DNA of 64,000 nucleotides from contig JACCIC010000298.1 of assembly GCA_018907035.1 (NCBI GenBank), positions 1 through 64,000 on the forward strand. Direction: 5' to 3'. This DNA comes from Sycobia sp. Sy_11. Its lineage: Eukaryota; Arthropoda; Insecta; Hymenoptera; Epichrysomallidae. Position 1 is the first letter of the stretch. Each line of letters begins with the position of its first letter. A model generated the notes under the pieces. It worked only from the letters and a program-made list of their open reading frames with translations, made no database searches and was not told the origin of the DNA. Both the position numbers and the translations under genes were made by a program. This document shows positions 55,801-64,000 of this stretch, piece after piece.

Positions 55801-57616
55801 ATAGCTTTAATTGAAATAATAATAAATATGATAAATAATTTAATTTATATACATTGCTAGTTTGTTTAAAATTAAATTAAACTAAACTCTAGGAAAACAA
55901 ACTAAATGTATCTGAATGAATTTAAAGTAAATTAAATTAATTTAAATTAAATTAAATTAAATGTTAATAAATTCAGTAAAGATTTTAATGTTAAATCTGA
56001 AACTGAATTCGAAACAAAACCAAAATTATGCAAAAAAACTTTAAAAATTACTTTAATATTTTTCTCTAATTTTAATACTTCTCTAATATTTAATTATTTA
56101 TTTATTATTATAATAAATAAATTTGTAAAGTTTAAATAATACAAGTTTCAATAGTAATCTGTTGAAGAATTTGGAAGATTTTGAATATAATGATCCTCAT
56201 TTGTACAATACGATAATTTTTTAAAATATTAGTAATAATTTGTAGAAATTAAAACTTTTGAGGTTCAATATTTGTTTTTTTTATCACATGTATAGAGAAA
56301 GTCAGGTTTCAGTCGATGGGAATGAGTGGACAGGATAGAAAATAAATAGAGCATACGTTCGCGGTATCTTAATAGCTACTTGATTTGGCGTAAAAACCCC
56401 TTCGAAGTAAGGGGAAAAGCCAAATCAAGCGATTAAATTTATTTTCAGTTAAACTATAAATTTTACTTAACAATACTGACAAAGATCTACTGAAGAAAAA
56501 TGTACAAGATGAGAGAATATAAGTACAAAAAAGAGCACATACGCACACATGAAATTATTAATATAATGTTTATAATATTTCACGAACGCGCGCGTGCGCG
56601 TACACACACACACACACACCCACCCACATTTAGTACTAGTACTTACACTATGTCACGCACACACACATATGCTTGCCGCTATATTCGCAGCAAGACTTGT
56701 ACGGGAAGCGGGCACCCGATTCACGCAGCACGGTGCTCCAACGTCTTGGACATGGGAGCAGCCCTCGACCCGTGCGCGTCAGGACAGCTCTCGAGGAGGA
56801 GGATTGTCGCCTGGGTGTCCACTCAGAGCTCGTACGTGCTCAACACAGACAGCGCTTTTACGTGTCTGGTCTGCTGTCATCCGCGCCGATTAAGCACGTA
56901 GACGCTTACGCACGCCAACACCAAACACAGCGATTATGCTTTCGCAACACAACACAATTCGCGCAATAATTCCAAACAATGCAACCGAAATACAACAGCC
57001 GCACAAATAGAGCATTTTGCATTCAACGCGAGAACACTCGAATGCTAAAGGACCTTACACCTCGACGAGAACAGATGAGCATCCTTCAAGCGTTTGATCG
57101 AGATTGCCTTTGTTTCTCATTGCAAGCGTTAATTCTCTCCGAGACGGTCTCAATCTGTCCCCCTCTCCCGGAGGCTCACTCAGGTCGAACTCTACAAACG
57201 AGGGCCGCCCACGCGCCGGTTCTCCAATCATCTACCTGAATGGAGACCGGCCTCGACCATAGCCATACCATTTGGGCCTTCTTCTCGTTAAGGTGAAAAC
57301 TTTACACCCTCGTCTATTTCCTAATTATCTTCAAACGACATATTATAAATTCCAGCTGCAGCTCCGACATGGCGTACTATAAACGTCGTGTTTCCCATAT
57401 GTTTTCCAGGGACGTAGCTGCCGCTCTTTACTAGCTGGTCTATACGATTTTACCTTTGCACACAATAAAATTTCATAATAAAATGTTTTATATTTTTTTT
57501 TCTTTTTTTTTCTTTTTTATTGTGAGCAAATAGTAAGCGAACAATATAATTAATGTGATAGCTTTTTAAGAGTTTCAATATAATGATCGGAATGTGTATA
57601 ATTCTATAATTTATGA
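55801..57616. other. spacer with a CpG-rich island-like segment
   Basis: 55801-56580 is AT-rich and empty. 56590-57240 is GC- and CpG-rich, begins with (AC)n near 56605-56620, and contains several overlapping short open frames without recognised homology; it could be a retroelement 5'UTR/promoter. 57241-57616 shows nothing. Confidence 0.35.
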
Positions 57617-58260
57617 TTTTTTTTTATAGAGGAGGAGAAAAATCCTTTATGCATCCCGGGGACCGATCCCCGGGTATGTGGGAATCACGAAAGGCATACC
57701 CACTAAAAAACTAGGTAGACCTTCCCCATGTCTCCTGGCTAGAAAGCATCACAGGAACGATACCTTCTGGAGTAACCCTTTCAGTATTTTCTTCCAGTAA
57801 CGTCCTCTGCCGCTCCGACTGCCCGCACACAAAAAATGTATGAGGGTCATCGTCTTTTGCGGATCCACAATATATTCAACCTGGATCCGCGACTTTGCCC
57901 ATCTTGTGCAAGTACACGCGGAAATACCTGTGGCCCGTCAGCTTCTGAATTAGATAGTAATTTACCTTCCCGTGCTGCCGATCTACATTAGGGATGGTCT
58001 CTATGTAGATCCGGTGTTCAAGACAACGAGACCAAGTCTGGATGCCATGTCCATGACACGTCTTCCCCTAGAGTCCAGCAAGGCTTCCCCCCACTCGAGA
58101 GCTTTGCTGTTCCAATCTCCAGCTACTACCAGCCCCCCCTCCATTTCTCTTACCGCATTCTCAAGGGCATCCACTTTATAGTGGAGACCTTCAATGGCCT
58201 TTTTCAGGGTGAGATAGCAGCTGCCATAATTTACTTTTCGGTTTAATGGGGCCCTCACCA
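57617..58260 (-). pseudogene. R1-like LINE fragment: endonuclease joined to C-terminus by deletion
   Basis: Minus strand from 58258: APLNRKVNYGSCYLTLKKAIEG, then GGLVVAGDWNSKALEWGEA, an AP-endonuclease-type catalytic block, and RVMDMASRLGLVVLNTGST. The next residues (HGKVNYYLIQKLTGHRYFRVY, KDDDPHTFFVCG, TPEGIVPVMLSSQETW) belong to the LINE C-terminal zinc region, so the whole RT is missing across a deletion near 58000. The 3'UTR carries a perfect 8-bp hairpin CCCGGGGA/TCCCCGGG (57654-57673) followed by a short A tail on the minus strand (57617-57625). Confidence 0.8.
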
Positions 58261-58275
58261 GATTTGGTGGCCCCT
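58249..58275. repeat. perfect hairpin GGGGCC...GGCCCC
   Basis: GGGGCC and GGCCCC enclose ACCA-GATT-TGGT, forming a nested stem with one small bulge. It sits just upstream of the LINE endonuclease fragment on the minus strand. Confidence 0.6.
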
Positions 58276-60207
58276 TTTCATTTGTCTTCTTTTTTTAAAT
58301 TTTCTTCTTTTTTTAAATTTAAATTACCTCTCAGGTAATTCTATTGGAGAGGCAGATGGATGACTCTTCTGGGCCTTATTAATCTCGGTAACCTCAGAAG
58401 TATGTGGGCGTCTAGCTTTAAGTCGCCTTCTACCCACCAACTCCTCGAATTCGATTGATAAAGCCGGTAGCCCCTCCTGAATTGTATTGTTTACATTTTT
58501 TTGCTTTTTCATTGACTTCATCATCATTTTAAACAAATCATTGATGGAGTTAATAAGCGCTTTTTCATGATTATATTCATGACTTATCGTCCGTATTCGT
58601 CCATGCTGCCATGAATTGTCCTGCCGTCAGTAGGAACCAAAGATGGTTCTGTTCGCTCAGGCACGCAACCTGAAGACTCGCCTCCCCACCTAGGATCTCG
58701 CTTTGGCATGTACGGCTCGGCAAGCGTGGTGGACCCTCTTTAGCTCCGTTTGGAGTCTCTTCTACCTCCTTGACAAAACCGAGGGGGAATGATCAGGCGA
58801 GAAGATTTGATCTGCATCAATTAATAAGAGACGCAAGCGTCGTGGACCCCCTTACAGATCAGAAAGGAGCCTGCCCCTTTCTATTTCGCTCTAATTTACG
58901 GAGCCGAGACGTGGGTGGCAAAAATTGTGAACTGGGTGAATTGGTTTATGCTTGTATAAATGTAGTTAGCAGTGGAGGATGTCCCCAGCCACAGCCCGTG
59001 CGTATGTCGCCCCCGCCCAGTACCAGAATGCTGCTCCGTGCTTGACTCTCACGACCCGATTACCCTTATGAAAGGTTTGCTCGGGAAGCGTAGCGCCCAC
59101 ATCTTTATATTCCGGAAAATATCTGTTTATAGGATTCCTCGTCAAATAATAACGCACAGCAGCCTCTACTCCGCCGCGCACGAGCTGGCAGTTCTAATCA
59201 CGCCCGTGCCTTTCGGGACCTGTAGATTTCATTCACTCCGTGCTTGCTCGGCTTCGCTCCGTGTCTCGCTCTTGTTGCTCGAACTACTCTACAGAGTTTC
59301 CGAGCTGCGTGGCACCTGAATCTTTATATGCGAGGTGTGTGTAACTCGTCTATAGGGCCTCCTCGCCAGATATGGTGCCTACAGCCTTACTTAATGACGG
59401 CTGTACAAGCATTACCAGCACTTCCCCATTTTTCAGTCTGTCAAGCTCGTCCACTCCATGCTAGCCGTCGCGAAACCAAGTCGAAATCGCCGCACGCGAG
59501 CGTGGCGATGTTTACCCCTTCCTTTGCCAGGTGTTATAACTATAATAATAATGAGTTGAAAATTTTTAGTAATTCGAAGCTTAAGTTCATACGTGTACTT
59601 GTGCAGTTATGATAGAGGAGGGATGTGCCAAAAGGCGAGCTACTTCACTTCGAGTGCTAGTATAGTTTTAAGAAGAAATTACTGTGCCAATATTCTGTAA
59701 ATGTATCTATATATAATGCCTTTTAATCATAGAAAACTTAATTTTATGTCGGAAGTACATCAAAACAATAAAAATCTTATATACAAAAGAATTTAAATCG
59801 TTTGTCTCACAGCGTACACAGATTAGATTGAGGAACTTCACATTGCAACTTTGATTGATTATTAATCTTAAAGTTGTCTTTAAGTAAACAAAAGAGAGCA
59901 TTTCATCCGAAGCTACAACCCTAAACTCATAAGTAAGGCAATGACAGCCTCTTCTTAGATTCTGAACACGTAATTATTATTGCATTATGTTACATTCGAG
60001 AATTCATTTTTTGATGTAAATAGAATAAAAACGATTAAATTAACTTCTGGCGATGAAACCAATGTACACTGATATTGAATATGCCACTAAATAATCTAAA
60101 GAACGATTTTATCGTTCAGAGGTGCTTAAATACATCAGAATTTATATCGATGACAACGAACTCAAATTATATGTTGTTTTATATTAGCACTATAGTTTAT
60201 GGCTCAC
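58276..60207. other. spacer with unassigned LINE-like debris
   Basis: 58324-58536 is open on the minus strand (EELVGRRRLKARRPHTSEV) and may be LINE ORF1 remnant. 58600-59530 is GC-richer with short frames and copies of the tttatagg repeat near 59115 and 59350. 59540-60207 is AT-rich with nothing recognised. Confidence 0.35.
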
Positions 60208-60741
60208 TTAATAAATATTTTTTATTGGTCTTACAGTCCAATCAATTCAATCTAAAAATAAAATAAAAATAAAAAATAAAAATAAAAATAAAAAATAAAA
60301 AATAAAAAATAAAAATAAAATAAAAATTAAAAATAAAAATTCAATTAAAAATTAAATTAAAATTATAATCACAGTCAGACTGTCCTTGTTTACATTCATC
60401 CCCGTAGACTAATCTGAAAATAAAATATTAGCTGAAAAAATTCTTTGTTAGTAAAGTGCAGTCTGACTGTCCCCAACACCCTTACCTAATTGAAGACTTG
60501 TCCAACGTTTCGAGCTCGCTACGGTTTCTCATCAGGGACTAATCTAAACCTTATATTCTAATCTATATATACCCTTCCCCACCACCAAATTTAGTAAATT
60601 AAATATAAATTCCCCCTCTACACAAATTGTCCAAAACCAATCAATATTATAAGGAATGATAAACACTGTCCAATCAACCAGACTCTAACATTAAATTCAC
60701 ATTATTTCGATTCCTGGAAATGTGAATACTTTCAAGACTCT
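60208..60741 (-). repeat. left inverted arm of the PLE
   Basis: The reverse complement of 61856-62414, including 60240-60365 (AAAAT)n-like DNA. Its inner end cuts into the endonuclease coding sequence (gtgaatactttcaagactctt). Confidence 0.88.
60502..60541 (-). ncRNA. hammerhead-ribozyme motif (left arm)
   Basis: The minus strand reads GTCC-CTGATGAG, then aaaccgtagcgagctc, GAAAC, GTT-GGAC. Both core strands are intact, and GTCC/GGAC gives stem I. Stem II is weakened here because aaacc no longer pairs with gagctc. Confidence 0.65.
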
Positions 60742-61678
60742 TCCGTTTATACTTATTATTAATACCATGTTCCCAAAATACCATGTTACAAATGTACCTT
60801 TAGAGTTGTTAAATGATATTATACAGGAAAAGTGGAATGAAATTAATTTACATACAAAATTCACAATGAATGAATTTATTAAAGCAATTAATTTGGTTTT
60901 TAATAACACAATTTTTTCATTTTATGAACAAAAATACGGATGTCCAATGGGGTCGCCTTTGTCACCGGTTATAGCTAATTTAGTTATGGAAAAGTTGGAA
61001 AGTATAGCCTTGTCAAAATTGCTTTTTGAACCAATGATATTTAAGAGATATGTTGATGATATCTTTACAATTGTTCCAGAATTTTTTGTGGATGAAATGG
61101 TGGATGTTTTCAATTCTGTACATGACAGAATTAAATTTACAAGGGAGGTTGAAGTTAATAGTCAGTTAAGTTTTCTGGACATTAATGTAATTAGATATAG
61201 TAATAATAAGGTAAAACTTAATTGGTACAGAAAGCCTACTTGGTCAGGTAGGCTTTTAGATTTTAATTCACACCACCAATTCGGAAACAAAATTGGAGCA
61301 TTGAAAGGTGTCATTGACAGAGCAATTAAATTGTCACATAAAGATTTTAGACAAAATAATTTACAGATAGTAAGAGAGACTTTCATTAATAATGGCTATC
61401 CAATTCAATTTATTAATAGATTAATTCCTGAGAGATTGTTTGAAATTTATAATACCGAAAATAGACATAGTGCAGGAATTGATGTTAACGGAGGCAAAAT
61501 TATTGTCTTACCATATGTTCGAGGATTATCTGAAATAATAAAAAGAAATTTTCGGAAATATAACATTCAAATTTTCTTTAAAAATAGCAATAATTTGAGT
61601 AGATTGTTTAATAATTGCAAAGATAAGGATGATTTATGCTTAAAATCAGGAGTTGTTTACAAAATGCATGGATTGTGA
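60722..61678 (+). pseudogene. PLE reverse transcriptase, 5'-truncated and frameshifted
   Basis: The listed start (GTG) lies in the inverted arm, so the first few codons are not genuine. PLE homology starts near 60790 with VTNVPLELLNDIIQEKWNEI (motif A region) and continues through GCPMGSPLSPVIANLVMEKLE, the catalytic YVDD at 61049-61060, FLDINVIR and WYRKPTWSGRLLDFNSHH, all typical of Penelope RTs. It continues into IIVLPYVRGLSEII. The frame breaks near 61660 (GVVYKM) just before the GIY-YIG start. The N-terminal third of the RT and any thumb-proximal start are absent. Confidence 0.85.
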
Positions 61679-61961
61679 TAAATACTATATTGGACAAACA
61701 GGTAGATATTTAAAAAAGAGAATTTATGAGCATAAATATAGTTTACGTAGCTCACATATTACTTCTGGTTTAAAAGAGCATTGTTTAAAGTTTTTACATT
61801 CTTTTGATTTTGTGAATGTGGATATTTTGGAACAAGGTATTAATAATAAGTATAAACGGGAGACTCTTGAAAGTATTCACATTTCCAGGAATCGAAATAA
61901 TGTGAATTTAATGTTAGAGTCTGGTAGATTGGACAGTGTTTATCATTCCTTATTAAATTGA
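61653..61961 (+). pseudogene. PLE GIY-YIG endonuclease domain
   Basis: One frame away from the RT, it reads CMDCDKYYIGQTGRYLKKRIYEHK, with YYIG as the nuclease core and a CxxC just before it as in PLE GIY-YIG domains. It then reads SSHITSGLKEHCLKF (conserved His), NKYKRETLESIHI (catalytic Glu context) and ends VYHSLLN at a TGA ending at 61961. The domain looks complete; only the link to RT is broken, by a short indel. Its first Met is not a natural start. Confidence 0.82.
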
Positions 61962-62293
61962 TTGGTTTTGGACAATTTGTGTAGAGGGGGAATTTATATT
62001 TAATTTACTAAATTTGGTGGTGGGGATGGGTATATATAGATTAGAATATAAGGTTTAGATTAGTCCCTGATGAGGAGCCGTAGCGAGCTCGAAACGTTGG
62101 ACAAATCTTCAATTAGGTAAGGGTGTTGGGGACAGTCAGACTGCACTTTGCTAACAAAGACTTTTTTTAGCTAATATTTTATATTCAGATTAGTCTACGG
62201 GGGTGAATGTAAACAAGGACAGTCTGACTGTCATTATAATTTTAATTTAATTTTTAATTTAATTTTAATTTTTAATTTTAATTTTATTTTTAC

Positions 62294-62325
<32 letters not shown>

Positions 62326-62414
62326 ATTTTTTATTTTTATTTTTATTTTTTATTTTTATTTTATTTTTAGATTGAATTGATTGGACTGTAAGACCAATAA
62401 AAAATATTTATTAA
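61856..62414 (+). repeat. right inverted arm (PLE 3' end)
   Basis: Contains the end of the endonuclease ORF, 3'UTR, hammerhead motif and (TTTTA)n tract (62240-62370). Confidence 0.88.
62063..62102 (+). ncRNA. hammerhead-ribozyme motif (right arm)
   Basis: GTCC (62063-62066) pairs with GGAC (62099-62102) as stem I. CTGATGAG (62067-62074) and GAAAC (62091-62095) are the two conserved core strands. GAGC (62075-62078) pairs with GCTC (62087-62090) as stem II. GTT after GAAAC supplies a NUH cleavage triplet with a minimal stem III. PLEs are known to carry such short-stem-III hammerheads. Confidence 0.72.
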
Positions 62415-62602
62415 TTTGTATATGGGCAGTCGACAAAAGTACAATTCAATTGTTTTATGGCTCAATATATAATCTCCATTAAGAGAATAAAGATCCATTT
62501 TTATAAAAACTGATTTGTTCACTTCAAAGCAATGCCAAGTTTAGCCTCTAATCTGTTGCAATTGTCGCGTCCTGCGACGTTACGAACGAAATGTATATAT
62601 GT

Positions 62603-63490
62603 TGTAACCGGCTAAAATTGTCGGTTCTCGCGTTCCCCCGCGTTCTTGGTGAAAACCGAGTGTTCGCGCGCGACAGCGAAAACGCGCGAAGCGCGAGCCG
62701 CGAGAGTGCGCGACCGTCGCGAAGAAGGAGCAAGTACGAGGAGAAGAAGATCTTTACCGCCAAGCTACCAAAGTGAGAGCACGGAAAAATCTAGAGAGAG
62801 AGAGAGCTCCAGCCAAACTAATACCTCCATCTCCAGCACCTTTCCCGGCGGTCATCATCAAATCCCGGTGATTCGAATCGTGCAAAATAAATATATAGAG
62901 TCGCGTACTGATTCCATCGCGGCCCGATCGTTGTACGATCCCCCGTGATTGAACGAGGCGAGAAAGAAGGAAGGAAGAAAGGAAGCGATCTGAAAGATAA
63001 AGAGAGCTACAGTAAAAGAGAGAGAAGGAAGAAAGGAAGGACGAAAGAGAAGACCACCCCGGAACGAGAGGAAGCAACGGCGGAGCGTCGTCTCGGCAAG
63101 TACCCTCTGTTTTATTATATGTGAAAGAGTGCGCGTCCCCGACACTAGGCGCGCCATGGTTGTACGGCCGTTTTGCGTCCCCGCCAGCTAGAAGCTACGC
63201 ACCACGTTAATTCCCCATCCCGCTCCCTGCCGTTCGATATTTCCCCGCGCCCGCGGAATCTGCTCCCGTTGTAAAAGGTCGTCGCCGCGCGCACTGAGTT
63301 TGTATATATATTTCATTACCGAAATTGTAGTTTAAAGAATGCATAATAAATAAATGTGCATTGATTCCATATGCTTGTCTCGCGTTATTTCGCATTCCCT
63401 CATTCCCCCGTTTCAGGTCCAGCGCAGCCGGCAAGCAACGCGCAACGACCAAGTAAGTAAAACGTAACCGCGCATAAGTATGCGGTTATA
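62603..63490 (+). repeat. 5' LTR (888 bp) of a second, related gypsy element
   Basis: It begins TGTAACCGGC and ends GCGGTTATA directly before a PBS, exactly the end structure of the 6213 element. It is CpG-rich in its first part, with AATAAA-type signals near 63345-63355. It differs substantially in the middle, so it is a sister family. The rest of the element lies outside the window. Confidence 0.82.
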
Positions 63491-63493
63491 AAA

Positions 63494-63513
63494 TGGCGCC
63501 CAAGCAGTGTGGC
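63494..63513 (+). other. primer binding site of the second gypsy element
   Basis: TGGCGCCCAAGCAGTGTGGC starts three bases after the LTR end. It shares TATAAAATGGCGCCCA with the first element across the junction. Confidence 0.78.
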
Positions 63514-64000
63514 CCGCGGGCATAAACGGTATGTCGCGGTTGAACTATATTATATACATATTAAACATACGCGAGAAAATATATATGTATATGATACACC
63601 GTCCCCCGCAGTTTTTCCCTCCGCGCGAATTTAGGAATGTCGGCAAGTTAAGGTAAAAAGAAGAATTGCAATCGTGTAATGCATGAGCACGTGGCGAAGA
63701 GCGAAGTGCGGCCATGTCGAGGAGCTGCGCACGAGAATGCGCAGTAGCACCACCATGCGCAACATACAGTAAAGGCATGTATGAGACTTCCCCCCCTTGC
63801 AAACTAGACACTTTCACTTGAGGAATATATTTTTGCTGCACTGAATTTCTAATTGAACATAATTAAAATATTTATGTACATCTTAACTATTATTGGTAGT
63901 ACCTCTCGGGATTAAAGAATCTTTTTGACATAAATTAAAATAACACTAAAGAAATAAACAAAATTTCATACAGATGCAAAGGGCTAGGGATAAATGTGTG
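63514..64000 (+). other. leader of the second gypsy element (continues past the window)
   Basis: Non-coding. A GC-rich part near 63660-63790 shares gaatgcgca.tag with the first element's leader, then it turns AT-rich in the same way, suggesting an AT-rich leader is a family trait. No gag is reached before the window ends. Confidence 0.6.

Larger units (their letters stand above)
60208..62414 (+). mobile_element. Penelope-like element flanked by long inverted arms
   Basis: A 5'-truncated PLE in plus orientation whose 3' end is also present inverted on the left. The left arm (60208-60741) is the reverse complement of the right arm (61856-62414). The arms include the last codons of the endonuclease ORF, a gacagtc.gactg motif pair, a hammerhead motif, A-rich or T-rich repeats, and an outer word (aataaatatttttt). 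The central 1.1 kb carries the RT and most of the GIY-YIG nuclease. Inverted or tandem partial copies are a known PLE insertion outcome. Confidence 0.88.

Noticed and set aside
56500..57239. Four overlapping frames of 86-133 codons in a CpG-rich segment
   Set aside because: Frames conflict and include (AC)n translation; no homology. More likely a non-coding GC-rich element end.
58770..59612. Plus-strand frames of 91-122 codons
   Set aside because: No domain and overlapping alternatives; the region contains LINE-type repeat words, so it was treated as debris.

Overview
The window looks like an insect nuclear genome segment, most likely hymenopteran and ant-like. This is inferred from its AT-rich non-coding DNA, one arthropod-type PI3K gene, and a dense mix of mariner, Ty3/gypsy, Penelope-like, R1-like and TTAA-type DNA elements. 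It contains no tRNA or rRNA genes, CRISPR arrays or bacterial features. The only confident host gene is an intact class IA phosphoinositide 3-kinase catalytic subunit (22279-25539, +), open in one exon behind a probable 5'UTR splice acceptor. Almost everything else is transposable-element sequence of varied age.

Layout. 1-6.2 kb: GC-rich microsatellite DNA, a short hairpin repeat, then decayed mariner, Tc1-like and gypsy pieces. 6213-19510: a 13.3 kb Ty3/gypsy LTR element inserted in an (AT)n tract. Its LTRs differ at only about ten positions plus a 22-bp repeat copy-number change. It has a gag lacking its N-terminus, a textbook -1 slippery heptamer into protease, a frameshifted pol, two further ORFs after integrase (the last with its own CCHC zinc knuckle), and an array of motifs copying its own U5/PBS junction. 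19811-21096: a frameshifted mariner. 22.3-25.5 kb: PI3K. 25.5-35.6 kb: AT-rich DNA with mariner relics and a microsatellite. 35.6-39.5 kb: a minus-strand Penelope-like element with hammerhead-ribozyme relics, split by a TTAA-flanked DNA transposon. 39601-40886: a full-length mariner with an intact 345-aa transposase. 41.4-59.5 kb: a graveyard of mariner, gypsy and R1-type fragments, including a Pro/Ala heptad-repeat ORF. 60.2-62.4 kb: a Penelope-like element between long inverted arms, each carrying a hammerhead motif. 62.6 kb to the end: the 5' LTR, PBS and leader of a second element related to the 6-19 kb gypsy.

The TE genes do not act with the host gene. The useful relationships are nesting (TTAA element inside Penelope, LINE inside gypsy, gypsy inside microsatellite) and autonomy. 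Only the 39.6 kb mariner looks competent, and it could in principle act on its near-identical frameshifted relative at 19.8 kb. The large gypsy is young by its LTRs yet appears defective, which suggests either mobilisation in trans or an unusual expression strategy.
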